A stretch of 64,000 nucleotides of DNA from Pseudomonas sp. MRSN 12121 (GTDB lineage Bacteria > Pseudomonadota > Gammaproteobacteria > Pseudomonadales > Pseudomonadaceae). Positions within the stretch are counted from its first letter, which is position 1, and every line of letters begins with the position of its first letter. The notes beneath the pieces were generated by a model. That model searched no databases. It saw only the letters and a program-made list of their open reading frames with translations, and was not told the DNA's origin. The stretch spans positions 6,285,388 to 6,349,387 of the forward strand of contig NZ_CP010892.1 in NCBI RefSeq assembly GCF_000931465.1, given 5' to 3'. Made by a program: the position numbers and the translations under genes. Shown in pieces: positions 7,770-16,478 of the stretch.

Positions 7770-7804
7770 TCGTCATATTGAATTAAAACAATTCAGAACG
7801 ACGA
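7770..7804. promoter_or_regulatory. 35-bp imperfect dyad upstream of davB
   Basis: Centred at 7787, the site has an inner inverted repeat TGAATT (7779-7784) / AATTCA (7790-7795) around an A-rich five-base centre, and an outer pair TCGTC (7770-7774) / GACGA (7800-7804). An AT-rich centre with matched arms fits Lrp/AsnC operators. A possible -10 (TAGAAT, 7839-7844) lies just downstream. The dyad is seen; the partner is inferred. Confidence 0.55.
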
Positions 7805-7900
7805 CACTTTGCGTCTTATTAACGTGCGCAACGCTCCCTAGAATGGCTGCCATCTTTTCCTATACTCAGCGCTCTGCTCGAGTCGCCAGCAAGGTCAGCC

Positions 7901-9583
7901 ATGAACAAGAACAATCGTCATCCTGCAGACGGTAAGAAACCCATCACCATTTTCGGCCCCGACTTTCCCTTCGCCTTCGACGACTGGATCGAGCACCCGG
8001 CGGGCCTGGGCAGCATTCCCGAAGCCAACCATGGCGCCGAAGTGGCGATCGTCGGCGCTGGTATCGCCGGGCTGGTGGCGGCCTACGAACTGATGAAACT
8101 GGGCCTCAAGCCGGTGGTGTACGAAGCCTCGAAAATGGGTGGCCGCCTGCGTTCCCAGGCCTTCGAAGGCGCCGAGGGAATCATCGCCGAGCTGGGCGGC
8201 ATGCGCTTTCCGGTGTCCTCCACGGCGTTCTACCACTACGTCGACAAGCTGGGCCTGCAGACCAAGCCGTTTCCCAACCCGCTGACCCCGGCGTCCGGCA
8301 GCACCGTGATCGACCTCGAAGGCCAGACGCACTACGCGCAGAAACTCGCCGACCTGCCGGCGCTGTTCCAGGAAGTGGCCGATGCCTGGGCCGACGCCCT
8401 GGAAGACGGCTCGCGCTTCAGCGAAATCCAGCAGGCGATTCGCGACCGCGACGTGCCACGCCTCAAGGAACTGTGGAACACTCTGGTGCCGCTGTGGGAC
8501 GACCGCACCTTCTATGACTTCGTCGCCACCTCGAAAGCCTTCGCCAAGCTGTCGTTCCATCACCGCGAGGTGTTCGGCCAGGTCGGTTTCGGCACCGGCG
8601 GCTGGGACTCGGACTTCCCCAACTCGATGCTGGAAATCTTCCGCGTGGTGATGACCAACTGCGACGATCACCAGCACCTGGTGGTCGGCGGCGTGGAGCA
8701 GGTGCCGCTGGGCATCTGGCGCCATGTGCCGGAGCGCTGCGCCCACTGGCCGCAAGGCACCAGCCTCAGCTCGCTGCACCACGGCGCGCCGCGTCCCGGG
8801 GTGAAACGCATCGCCCGGGCCGCCGACGGCCGTTTCAGTGTCACCGACAACTGGGGCGATACCCGCGAATACGCAGCGGTGCTGACCACCTGCCAGAGCT
8901 GGCTGCTGACCACCCAGATCGAATGCGAGGAGTCGCTGTTCTCGCAGAAGATGTGGATGGCCCTGGACCGTACCCGCTACATGCAGTCGTCGAAGACCTT
9001 CGTGATGGTCGACCGGCCGTTCTGGAAGGACAAGGACCCGGAAACCGGCCGCGACCTGATGAGCATGACCCTCACCGACCGCCTGACCCGCGGCACCTAT
9101 CTATTCGACAACGGCGACGACAAGCCGGGCGTCATCTGCCTGTCCTATTCCTGGATGAGCGACGCCCTGAAGATGCTGCCGCACCCGGTGGAAAAACGGG
9201 TCAAGCTGGCCCTCGACGCCCTGAAGAAGATCTACCCGAAAGTCGATATCGCCGGGCGCATCATCGGCGATCCGATCACCGTCTCCTGGGAAGCCGACCC
9301 GCACTTCCTCGGCGCCTTCAAGGGCGCGCTGCCCGGCCATTACCGCTACAACCAGCGCATGTACGCGCACTTCATGCAGGACGACCTGCCGGCCGAACAG
9401 CGCGGCATTTTCATCGCCGGCGACGATGTGTCCTGGACGCCGGCCTGGGTGGAAGGCGCGGTACAGACTTCGCTCAACGCGGTCTGGGGCATCATGCGGC
9501 ACTTCGGCGGGCAGACCCACGCCGAGAACCCGGGACCGGGCGACGTGTTCCACGAGATCGGCCCCATCGCCCTGGCCGACTGA
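7901..9583 (+). CDS. davB: L-lysine 2-monooxygenase
   Basis: The 560-residue flavoprotein converts L-lysine with O2 to 5-aminovaleramide and CO2, the first step of the aminovalerate route of lysine catabolism. The FAD-binding Rossmann motif G-A-G-I-A-G is at residues 52-57, with the ribose-binding Glu at about 75 and the following G-G-R-L-R-S typical of the amine-oxidase superfamily. A C-terminal FAD motif is IFIAGDDVSWTPAWVEGAV. Length and sequence, including the opening NRHPADGKKPITIFGPDFPFAFDDW stretch, match what I recall of P. putida DavB. davA follows 90 bases downstream, which fixes the assignment over the related tryptophan monooxygenase IaaM. The start lies close behind AAGG. Confidence 0.95.
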   Translation: MNKNNRHPADGKKPITIFGPDFPFAFDDWIEHPAGLGSIPEANHGAEVAIVGAGIAGLVAAYELMKLGLKPVVYEASKMGGRLRSQAFEGAEGIIAELGGMRFPVSSTAFYHYVDKLGLQTKPFPNPLTPASGSTVIDLEGQTHYAQKLADLPALFQEVADAWADALEDGSRFSEIQQAIRDRDVPRLKELWNTLVPLWDDRTFYDFVATSKAFAKLSFHHREVFGQVGFGTGGWDSDFPNSMLEIFRVVMTNCDDHQHLVVGGVEQVPLGIWRHVPERCAHWPQGTSLSSLHHGAPRPGVKRIARAADGRFSVTDNWGDTREYAAVLTTCQSWLLTTQIECEESLFSQKMWMALDRTRYMQSSKTFVMVDRPFWKDKDPETGRDLMSMTLTDRLTRGTYLFDNGDDKPGVICLSYSWMSDALKMLPHPVEKRVKLALDALKKIYPKVDIAGRIIGDPITVSWEADPHFLGAFKGALPGHYRYNQRMYAHFMQDDLPAEQRGIFIAGDDVSWTPAWVEGAVQTSLNAVWGIMRHFGGQTHAENPGPGDVFHEIGPIALAD

Positions 9584-9673
9584 GCCGCCCAGCCATCATC
9601 GCGGGCGACCGGGCTTTCGGGCCGCCCGCGGCAACGGCTACAGTGACAGCCCAGAGCACAGAGGAGCCTCTTC

Positions 9674-10468
9674 ATGCGTGTCGCGCTTTATCAATGTGCC
9701 CCACAACCCCTGGATGTCGCCGGCAACCTGCAACGCCTGCAGAAAGTCGCCGTGGAAGCCTGCGGCGCCGATTTGCTGGTGCTGCCGGAAATGTTCCTCA
9801 GCGGCTACAACATTGGCGTGGAGGCCGTCGGCGCCCTCGCCGAAGCCCAGGACGGGCCCTCGGCGCAGTACATCGCCAACGTCGCGCAGTCGGCGGGTAT
9901 CGCGATCCTGTACGGCTACCCGGAGCGCGCCGACGACGGCCAGATCTACAACGCCGTGCAACTGATCGACAGCCGCGGCCAGCGCCTGTGCAACTATCGC
10001 AAGACCCACCTGTTCGGCGATCTCGATCGCTCGATGTTCAGCGCCGGGGCGGGCGACTTCCCACTGGTGGAGCTCAATGGCTGGAAGCTCGGTTTCCTGA
10101 TCTGCTACGACATCGAATTCCCGGAGAACGCCCGGCGCCTGGCGCTGGCCGGTGCCGAGCTGATCCTGGTGCCTACCGCCAACATGGTTCCCTACGATTT
10201 CATCGCCGATGTCACCGTGCGTTCGCGCGCCTTCGAAAACCAGTGCTATGTGGCCTACGCCAATTACTGCGGCCACGAAGACGACATCCACTACTGCGGC
10301 CAGAGCAGCATCGCCGCCCCCGATGGCCAGCGAATTGCCCTGGCCGGCCTGGACGAAGCCCTGATCGCCGGCACCCTGGACCGCCGGTTGATGCTCGATT
10401 CCCGCGCCGCCAACCGCTATTTCCACGACCGTCGCCCGGAGCTTTACGACGACCTGAACAAGCGTTGA
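9674..10468 (+). CDS. davA: 5-aminovaleramide amidase
   Basis: A 264-residue nitrilase-superfamily amidase that hydrolyses 5-aminovaleramide to 5-aminovalerate and ammonia in the cytoplasm. The Glu-Lys-Cys triad is visible: Glu39 in LVLPEMF, Lys110 in NYRKTHLFG and Cys144 in LICYDIEFPE. The length equals that recalled for P. putida DavA. It sits directly after davB, so the two are read as one operon. The later steps (davT, davD) are not in the window. AGGAG lies nine bases before the ATG. Confidence 0.94.
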   Translation: MRVALYQCAPQPLDVAGNLQRLQKVAVEACGADLLVLPEMFLSGYNIGVEAVGALAEAQDGPSAQYIANVAQSAGIAILYGYPERADDGQIYNAVQLIDSRGQRLCNYRKTHLFGDLDRSMFSAGAGDFPLVELNGWKLGFLICYDIEFPENARRLALAGAELILVPTANMVPYDFIADVTVRSRAFENQCYVAYANYCGHEDDIHYCGQSSIAAPDGQRIALAGLDEALIAGTLDRRLMLDSRAANRYFHDRRPELYDDLNKR

Positions 10469-10516
10469 TCCGGGGTTATCCGCTAGCATGAGCGCTTCAC
10501 TGTTCTGGAAGTGCTC

Positions 10517-12979
10517 ATGCCCGCGCTGAACCACCCTCACCCCCATCGGGAAACCCTGGCCAACGGCCTGCGGATTTCCTTGCAGCACCCCCCCCGATTG
10601 AAGCGTTGCGCGGCAGCCCTGCGGGTCGCGGCCGGCAGTCACGACGTACCGCGCGCCTGGCCCGGGCTGGCGCACTTTCTCGAACACCTGCTGTTTCTCG
10701 GCACCGCACGCTTTCCCGCGGAACAGGGGCTGATGGCCTATGTGCAACGCCACGGCGGCCAGGTGAACGCCAGTACCGGCGAGCGCCATACCGACTTTTT
10801 CTTCGAACTGCCCGCTGCGGACTTTCCCGCCGGGCTGGAGCGCCTGGCCGACATGCTGGCCCACCCGCGCCTGAGCCAGGAAGACCAGTTGCGTGAGCGG
10901 GAAGTGCTGCACGCGGAGTTCATCGCCTGGTCGCGGGACGCCGCGGCGCAACGGCAACTCGCCCTGCTCGACGGGCTGTCTGCGGCGCATCCACTGCGGG
11001 CATTCCACGCAGGGAACCGCTACAGCCTGAGCGTGCCGCGCCCGGCATTCCAGCAGGCATTGCAGGGCTTCTACCAAACTCACTACCACAGCGGGCAGAT
11101 GACCCTGAGCCTGACCGGTCCGCAGCCGCTGGATGAACTCAGGGTCTTGGCCCAAGGCTTCGCCGCTGTCCTGGCCGTTGGTGAACCGCGTCCCCAGGAT
11201 GCGCCTCCGCCCCTGTTGGTATCGGCGCAGCAGCATTATCGACAGCTCGACGGGCGCCACCTGAACCTGCTGTTCGCCTGCGAACAGCTGCCCATGGCCG
11301 CCCGCGAAGCGCTGGATTTTCTCTGCACCTGGCTGGGCTCCGGAAAAGCCGGCGGGCTGCTCGCCACACTGGAGGAGCGCGGCCTGGTCGAAGGCTTGCA
11401 CGCCGCGCCGCTGTATCAGTTCGCCGGCCAAGCGCTGCTGCATATCCAGTTCACCTTGACCGAGCAGGGCGCAACCCAGACCCGGCAGGTGAGCGAGCTG
11501 CTCTTCGACTGGCTGGCCTTTTTCAGCAGCCAGCAGGACTGGTCCGCGCTGCGCGAGGAATACGCCTTGTTGCGCCAGCGCCAACGCCAGGTCGCCGGCG
11601 CACTGGAGCTGGCCCGGCTGAACAACGAGCAGTTGGAGCCACAGCTGTCCGCGCAGGGTGTCACGGCCCTCAAGGCCCTGCTGGCGCAGCTCCAGCCCGC
11701 GTCAGCCGGAAACAGCGGTATCGCTTGGCAACTGCCCGCGGCCAATCCGTTGCTGTGCAGTTCCGCACCGCCGCCCCGGGCGGGCCTGATTCGCGGGCAA
11801 ACCAGCGCTCACCGCGGCCTGAGGACCTTTGCCCAGGATCGCCTGCGCCAGCGCCGCGAGTCGTCGGGCATGAGTTTCAGCCCCGCGCTCGCCGACGACG
11901 CCGGCGAAGCTGCCCTGTACCTGCGCTGGCGCCTGCCGGAAGGCTTGCCGCACACGCTGCGCGATCGCCTGCAAGGCCATCTGCGCGAGCTGCGGGAGGA
12001 CGGCCGGCAAGCCGGCGTCGAACTGGCTTTGGGTATTTCGGGCAACCAGTGCCTGTTGACGCTCAAGGGCCATCCCGAACCCATACCGGCCATGCTCCAG
12101 CAGGCGCTGCTGGCGCTGGGACAACCTGGCGCGCGCTTCTGGCACATGCCCGAGCCTGTCGCTCCTGCCCCGCTGCTGCCGATCCGGCGCCTGCTCCAGG
12201 CGTTGCCCGAATTCAGCCTTGGCTTGCCCATAGTCCGGGAATCGTTGGACGAGCAGGGTTGGCAGGCCTTGTGGCAGGAGGCCCGCTGGGATGGCCTGGC
12301 CATCGGCCTGGGCCAGGCCCAGGGTGCCATCGGCGCCGCCTTGGGCAAGGCCCCGGGCACCGCCGATAACCAGCCTTCGGCCCCGCCCTCGATCGCCGCG
12401 CAACGGCATTGGCACCAGATCGCGACAGCCCCCGGCGAACAGGCGCTGCTGCTGTGTTGCCCGGCTCCCGACACCACGCTGGCGCAAGAGGCGGCCTGGC
12501 GCTTGCTCGGGCAACTGATCCAGACGCCGTTCTATCAGCGCCTGCGGGTCGAATTGCAACTGGGTTACGCGGTGTTCAGTGGAGTGCGGCAAATCGATGG
12601 CCAGACCGCGCTGCTGTTCGGCGTGCAATCGCCCAGCGCTTCATCGAACGAAATCCTCGGGCACATCGAGGCTTTCCTGGCGTGTTTGCCCGAACTGATC
12701 GAGGCGCTGGACAGCGCCGCCCTGGACTGCCTGAAAACGCAACTGGCCGCCCAGTTCGATGCCCGGGCGCTGCCTCTGCCGCAGCTGGCCGAACTGCTCT
12801 GGCAAGGCCGGCTGGCCGGTCACCCGTCGGATTACCTGGAGCAATTGCAACAGGAAGTGATGGCAACCACCCGGCAACGGCTGTTGCTCGCCGCCGACCA
12901 ATTGCAAAAGGCCCGGGGCGGCTGGCGCTGCCTGGCCAACGGTCCCTGCCCGGGCGCGCCCTGGCAAGCGGGCGATTGA
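10517..12979 (+). CDS. pqqF: PqqF, M16-family metallopeptidase of PQQ synthesis
   Basis: This large zinc protease is thought to cut the PqqA peptide or release the Glu-Tyr pair after cross-linking. The inverted zinc motif H-F-L-E-H is at residues 53-57 (counting from the ATG at 10517), followed about 75 residues on by an REREVLHAEF helix carrying the third ligand. The second half is the inactive M16 partner domain. The ATG at 10517 is preferred to the GTG at 10511 because GGAAG is then five bases upstream. At about 820 residues it is the usual Pseudomonas size. It lies 156 bases upstream of pqqA, the pqqF-first order of P. protegens/P. fluorescens. Confidence 0.93.
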   Translation: MPALNHPHPHRETLANGLRISLQHPPRLKRCAAALRVAAGSHDVPRAWPGLAHFLEHLLFLGTARFPAEQGLMAYVQRHGGQVNASTGERHTDFFFELPAADFPAGLERLADMLAHPRLSQEDQLREREVLHAEFIAWSRDAAAQRQLALLDGLSAAHPLRAFHAGNRYSLSVPRPAFQQALQGFYQTHYHSGQMTLSLTGPQPLDELRVLAQGFAAVLAVGEPRPQDAPPPLLVSAQQHYRQLDGRHLNLLFACEQLPMAAREALDFLCTWLGSGKAGGLLATLEERGLVEGLHAAPLYQFAGQALLHIQFTLTEQGATQTRQVSELLFDWLAFFSSQQDWSALREEYALLRQRQRQVAGALELARLNNEQLEPQLSAQGVTALKALLAQLQPASAGNSGIAWQLPAANPLLCSSAPPPRAGLIRGQTSAHRGLRTFAQDRLRQRRESSGMSFSPALADDAGEAALYLRWRLPEGLPHTLRDRLQGHLRELREDGRQAGVELALGISGNQCLLTLKGHPEPIPAMLQQALLALGQPGARFWHMPEPVAPAPLLPIRRLLQALPEFSLGLPIVRESLDEQGWQALWQEARWDGLAIGLGQAQGAIGAALGKAPGTADNQPSAPPSIAAQRHWHQIATAPGEQALLLCCPAPDTTLAQEAAWRLLGQLIQTPFYQRLRVELQLGYAVFSGVRQIDGQTALLFGVQSPSASSNEILGHIEAFLACLPELIEALDSAALDCLKTQLAAQFDARALPLPQLAELLWQGRLAGHPSDYLEQLQQEVMATTRQRLLLAADQLQKARGGWRCLANGPCPGAPWQAGD

Positions 12980-13135
12980 TCATTACCCGGGCTGCAACGA
13001 GCTTTCTTCGACAATTGCGGTCATTCCCCAGAGGGAATTTAGTAAGATAGCCCCCTAAGCATCTGAACATCTCCGGTTGGAGGTGGACTATATGTATAGA
13101 TCTCAACTGTCCCATCCACCTGAAGGAGTATCTTT
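12980..13135 (+). promoter_or_regulatory. pqqA promoter/leader region with a short dyad
   Basis: This 156-base gap is much richer in A+T than its flanks. It contains a perfect 6-bp inverted repeat (ATTCCC at 13023-13028, GGGAAT at 13033-13038) and a strong ribosome site (GAAGGAG) before pqqA. pqqA needs far more product than its neighbours, so a separate promoter is expected here. I see no unambiguous -35/-10 pair. Confidence 0.45.
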
Positions 13136-13210
13136 ATGACCTGGTCCAAACCCGCTTACACCGACCTGCGCATCGGCTTTGAAGTCACCATGTACTTCGC
13201 CAGCCGTTGA
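13136..13210 (+). CDS. pqqA: PqqA, precursor peptide of pyrroloquinoline quinone
   Basis: A 24-codon gene encoding MTWSKPAYTDLRIGFEVTMY plus FASR. Glu16 and Tyr20, the two residues that become PQQ, are spaced exactly as required (E-V-T-M-Y). The ATG has GAAGGAG at ideal spacing. PqqE joins Glu16 to Tyr20 on this peptide while PqqD holds it. It lies between pqqF and pqqB and is followed by a hairpin that may separate its level from that of the enzymes. Confidence 0.97.
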   Translation: MTWSKPAYTDLRIGFEVTMYFASR

Positions 13211-13225
13211 TTGGTCATGCAGTGC

Positions 13226-13256
13226 AACGCCTCGGCTCGCCGGGGCGTTTTCATTT
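13226..13256 (+). terminator. Hairpin between pqqA and pqqB (partial terminator)
   Basis: A 10-bp stem with one G-T pair (13226-13235 with 13240-13249), a CTCG loop and a T-rich tail (TTTCATTTTC). Placed 15 bases after the pqqA stop, it can end or attenuate transcription so that pqqA RNA exceeds pqqBCDE RNA. The attenuation is inferred. Confidence 0.7.
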
Positions 13257-13280
13257 TCAGCCCGACCTGATGGAGCGGCC

Positions 13281-14192
13281 ATGTTTGTCCAGATTCTAGG
13301 TTCCGCCGCTGGCGGTGGTTTTCCGCAGTGGAACTGCAACTGCGCGAACTGCGCAGGGTTTCGCGATGGCAGCCTGCGGGCCAGCGCGCGCACCCAGTCC
13401 TCCATCGCCATTTCCGACGATGGCGTGAACTGGGTCCTGTGCAACGCCTCGCCGGACATCCGCGCCCAACTCCAGAGCTTTGCCCCCCTGCAACCGGGCC
13501 GGGCCCTGCGCGACACCGGGATCAGCGCGATCATCCTGATGGACAGCCAGATCGACCACACCACCGGCCTGCTCAGCCTGCGCGAAGGCTGCCCGCACCA
13601 GGTCTGGTGCACCGACATGGTCCACGAAGACCTCAGCAGCGGCTTCCCGCTGTTCACCATGCTCACCCACTGGAACGGCGGGTTGAACTGGAACCGCATC
13701 GAGCTCGAGCAGAGCTTCACTATCCCGGCCTGCCCGAACCTGCGTTTCAGCCCGTTGCCGCTGCGCAGCGCCGCGCCGCCCTATTCGCCCCATCGCTTCG
13801 ACCCGCACCCCGGCGATAACATCGGCCTGATCGTCGAAGACCTGCGTACCGGCGGCAAGCTGTTCTACGCCCCGGGCCTGGGCAAGGTCGATGCCGCGCT
13901 GCTGGACATCATGCGCGGCAGCGATTGCCTGTTGGTGGACGGCACCCTGTGGGACGACGACGAGATGCAGCGCCGCGGTGTCGGGACCCGCACCGGACGG
14001 GAGATGGGCCACCTGGCGCAGAACGGCCCCGGCGGCATGCTGGAAGTGCTGGAGCAGTTGCCGGAGCAGCGCAAGGTGCTTATCCACATCAACAACACCA
14101 ACCCGATCCTCGACGAGGACTCCGCCGAGCGCGCCGAGCTGGTGCGGCGCAAGGTTGAAGTGGCTTACGACGGCATGAGTATCGAGCTGTAG
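13281..14192 (+). CDS. pqqB: PqqB, metallo-beta-lactamase-fold hydroxylase
   Basis: A 303-residue protein starting MFVQILGSAAGGGFPQWNC at the ATG with GGAG six bases upstream; the longer in-frame extension back to 13179 runs into pqqA and is not used. It contains the paired-cysteine stretch C-N-C-A-N-C near residues 20-25 that binds a structural zinc, and an MDSQIDHTTGLLSLR block replacing the HxHxDH of hydrolytic beta-lactamase folds. PqqB acts in the cytoplasm, hydroxylating the tyrosine-derived part of the intermediate before PqqC. Gene order confirms it. Confidence 0.96.
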   Translation: MFVQILGSAAGGGFPQWNCNCANCAGFRDGSLRASARTQSSIAISDDGVNWVLCNASPDIRAQLQSFAPLQPGRALRDTGISAIILMDSQIDHTTGLLSLREGCPHQVWCTDMVHEDLSSGFPLFTMLTHWNGGLNWNRIELEQSFTIPACPNLRFSPLPLRSAAPPYSPHRFDPHPGDNIGLIVEDLRTGGKLFYAPGLGKVDAALLDIMRGSDCLLVDGTLWDDDEMQRRGVGTRTGREMGHLAQNGPGGMLEVLEQLPEQRKVLIHINNTNPILDEDSAERAELVRRKVEVAYDGMSIEL

Positions 14193-14202
14193 CCACAGGA
14201 GC

Positions 14203-14263
14203 TATCGCGGGCAAGTCGGATCGCCGCCCGCTCGCTCCTACAGATAGCGCTGCCCGCGATAAA
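14203..14263. repeat. REP element inside the pqq operon (pqqB-pqqC)
   Basis: An inverted pair of the GAGCG...CCCGCGAT repeat family fills most of the 117-base pqqB-pqqC gap. The left copy carries an extra TCGGATCGCCG-type insertion also seen in the element at 63590-63661. It could modulate the pqqC message level. Confidence 0.75.
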
Positions 14264-14309
14264 GCCCGATCAGGCAATATTATCCAAGGTTGTTCCCCGG
14301 AGAACCGCA

Positions 14310-15062
14310 ATGACCGACACAGCAATGTCCCCCGCCGAGTTCGAGCAGGCCCTGCGGGCCAAGGGCGCCTACTACCACATCCACCACCCGTACCATGTGG
14401 CGATGTACGAAGGCCGGGCGACCCGCGAACAGATCCAGGGCTGGGTCGCCAACCGCTTCTACTACCAGGTGAACATTCCGCTCAAGGACGCGGCGATTCT
14501 CGCCAACTGCCCGGATCGGGAAATCCGCCGCGAGTGGATCCAGCGCCTGCTCGACCACGATGGCGCACCCGGCGAGGACGGCGGTATCGAGGCCTGGCTG
14601 CGCCTGGGGCAAGCGGTCGGCCTGGACCCGGAGCAACTGCGCTCGCAAGAGCTGGTGCTGCCGGGGGTGCGTTTCGCCGTGGACGCCTACGTCAACTTCG
14701 CCCGCCGCGCCAGCTGGCAGGAAGCCGCCAGCAGCTCGCTGACCGAACTGTTCGCGCCGCAGATCCATCAGTCGCGCCTCGACAGCTGGCCGCAGCACTA
14801 TCCGTGGATCGACCCGGCCGGCTACGAGTATTTCCGCACCCGCCTGGGCCAGGCGCGGCGCGATGTCGAACACGGCCTGGCAATCACCCTGCAGCACTAC
14901 ACCACCCGTGCCGGACAGGAACGCATGCTGGAGATTCTCCAGTTCAAACTGGACATCCTCTGGAGCATGCTCGACGCCATGAGCATGGCCTATGAACTCA
15001 ATCGCCCGCCGTATCACAGCGTCACCGCGCAACGGGTCTGGCATAAAGGAATCACCCTATGA
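14310..15062 (+). CDS. pqqC: PqqC, pyrroloquinoline-quinone synthase
   Basis: The 250-residue cofactor-free oxidase performs the last ring closure and eight-electron oxidation to PQQ. It shows the conserved blocks HIHHPYHVAMYEGRAT, WVANRFYYQVNIPLKDAAI and the histidine-rich LQHYTTRAGQERML. The start ATG has GGAG upstream. Its stop overlaps the pqqD start as ATGA, so the two are translationally coupled. It belongs to the haem-oxygenase-like TENA/PqqC fold. Confidence 0.97.
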   Translation: MTDTAMSPAEFEQALRAKGAYYHIHHPYHVAMYEGRATREQIQGWVANRFYYQVNIPLKDAAILANCPDREIRREWIQRLLDHDGAPGEDGGIEAWLRLGQAVGLDPEQLRSQELVLPGVRFAVDAYVNFARRASWQEAASSSLTELFAPQIHQSRLDSWPQHYPWIDPAGYEYFRTRLGQARRDVEHGLAITLQHYTTRAGQERMLEILQFKLDILWSMLDAMSMAYELNRPPYHSVTAQRVWHKGITL

Positions 15063-15334
15063 GCTTCGATCGCAGCAAGACCCCGACCTGGCGTCCCGGC
15101 TACCGCTTCCAGTACGAACCGGCGCAGAAGGGCCATGTCCTGCTCTACCCTGAAGGCATGATCAAGCTCAACGAAAGCGCCGCGCTGATCGGCGGGCTGA
15201 TCGACGGCGAACGGGATGTCGCGGCGATCATCGCCGCGCTGCAGATCCAGTTCCCCGGCGTGCCCGAGCTCGGTGACGACATCGAGCAATTCATGGAGGT
15301 CGCCCGTGCACAGCACTGGATCGAACTTGGCTGA
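15059..15334 (+). CDS. pqqD: PqqD, peptide chaperone
   Basis: A 91-residue winged-helix-like RiPP recognition element that binds PqqA and presents it to PqqE. Visible are RPGYRFQYEPAQKGHVLLYPEGMIKLNESAALI and the C-terminal helix with QFPGVPELGDDIEQFMEVA. It overlaps pqqC by four bases and pqqE by 29 bases, so the three are made together. Confidence 0.96.
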   Translation: MSFDRSKTPTWRPGYRFQYEPAQKGHVLLYPEGMIKLNESAALIGGLIDGERDVAAIIAALQIQFPGVPELGDDIEQFMEVARAQHWIELG

Positions 15335-16478
15335 TTCGCCAGTGGCGATTGCGCCCAAGCCGGAAGTCGGCCTGCCGCTGTGGCTGCTGGCGGAACTGAC
15401 CTACCGCTGCCCACTGCAATGCCCGTACTGCTCCAACCCGCTGGACTTCGCCAAGCAGGGCGAGGAGCTGAGCACCGAGCAGTGGCTCAAGGTGTTTCGC
15501 GAGGCCCGCGAGATGGGCGCCGCGCAGCTGGGGTTTTCCGGGGGCGAGCCGCTGGTGCGCCAGGACCTCGCCGAGCTGATCGGCGAGGCGCGCAAGCTGG
15601 GGTTCTACACCAACCTGATCACTTCCGGCATCGGCCTGACCGAGCAGAAGATCGGCGACTTCAAGAAGGCCGGGCTCGACCACATCCAGATCAGCTTCCA
15701 GGCCAGCGACGAGCAGGTGAACAACCTGCTGGCCGGCTCGAAGAAGGCCTTCGCCCAGAAGCTGGAAATGGCCCGGGCGGTGAAAGCCCACGGCTACCCG
15801 ATGGTGCTGAACTTCGTCACCCACCGGCACAACATCGACCGGATCGACCGCATCATCGAGCTGTGCATCGCCCTGGAGGCCGACTTCGTCGAGCTCGCCA
15901 CCTGCCAGTTCTACGGCTGGGCCCAGCTCAACCGCGTCGGCCTGTTGCCGACCCGGGAGCAACTGGTGCGCGCCGAACGCATCACCAACGAGTACCGTGC
16001 CCGCCTGGAAGCCGAAGGGCATCCGTGCAAACTGATTTTCGTCACCCCGGACTACTACGAAGAACGCCCGAAGGCCTGCATGAACGGCTGGGGCAGCATT
16101 TTCCTCACGGTCACGCCGGACGGCACCGCCCTGCCCTGCCACGGTGCCCGGCAGATGCCCGTGCAGTTCCCCAATGTGCGCGACCACAGCATGCAGCACA
16201 TCTGGTACGACTCCTTCGGCTTCAACCGCTTCCGCGGCTACGACTGGATGCCCGAGCCGTGCCGCTCCTGCGACGAAAAGGAAAAGGACTTCGGTGGCTG
16301 CCGCTGCCAGGCCTTCATGCTCACCGGCGATGCCAGCAATGCCGATCCGGTGTGCAGCAAGTCGTCCCATCACGGCGTGATCCTCCAGGCCCGCGAAGAA
16401 GCCGAGCACGCTACCCAGACCATCGAGCAACTGGCCTTTCGCAATGAACGAAACTCACGCCTCATCGCCAAAGGCTGA
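15306..16478 (+). CDS. pqqE: PqqE, radical-SAM/SPASM enzyme
   Basis: The 390-residue enzyme joins Glu16 and Tyr20 of PqqA by a C-C bond. The radical-SAM cluster motif C-P-L-Q-C-P-Y-C has cysteines at 35, 39 and 42. The C-terminal SPASM cysteines appear in CRSCDEKEKDFGGCRCQAF. The GTG at 15306 is chosen because it gives the usual short lead (MHSTGSNLAD) before the LTYRCPLQCPYC block; a frame back to 15216 would run far into pqqD. It overlaps pqqD by 29 and pqqM by 35 bases. Confidence 0.95.
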   Translation: MHSTGSNLADSPVAIAPKPEVGLPLWLLAELTYRCPLQCPYCSNPLDFAKQGEELSTEQWLKVFREAREMGAAQLGFSGGEPLVRQDLAELIGEARKLGFYTNLITSGIGLTEQKIGDFKKAGLDHIQISFQASDEQVNNLLAGSKKAFAQKLEMARAVKAHGYPMVLNFVTHRHNIDRIDRIIELCIALEADFVELATCQFYGWAQLNRVGLLPTREQLVRAERITNEYRARLEAEGHPCKLIFVTPDYYEERPKACMNGWGSIFLTVTPDGTALPCHGARQMPVQFPNVRDHSMQHIWYDSFGFNRFRGYDWMPEPCRSCDEKEKDFGGCRCQAFMLTGDASNADPVCSKSSHHGVILQAREEAEHATQTIEQLAFRNERNSRLIAKG

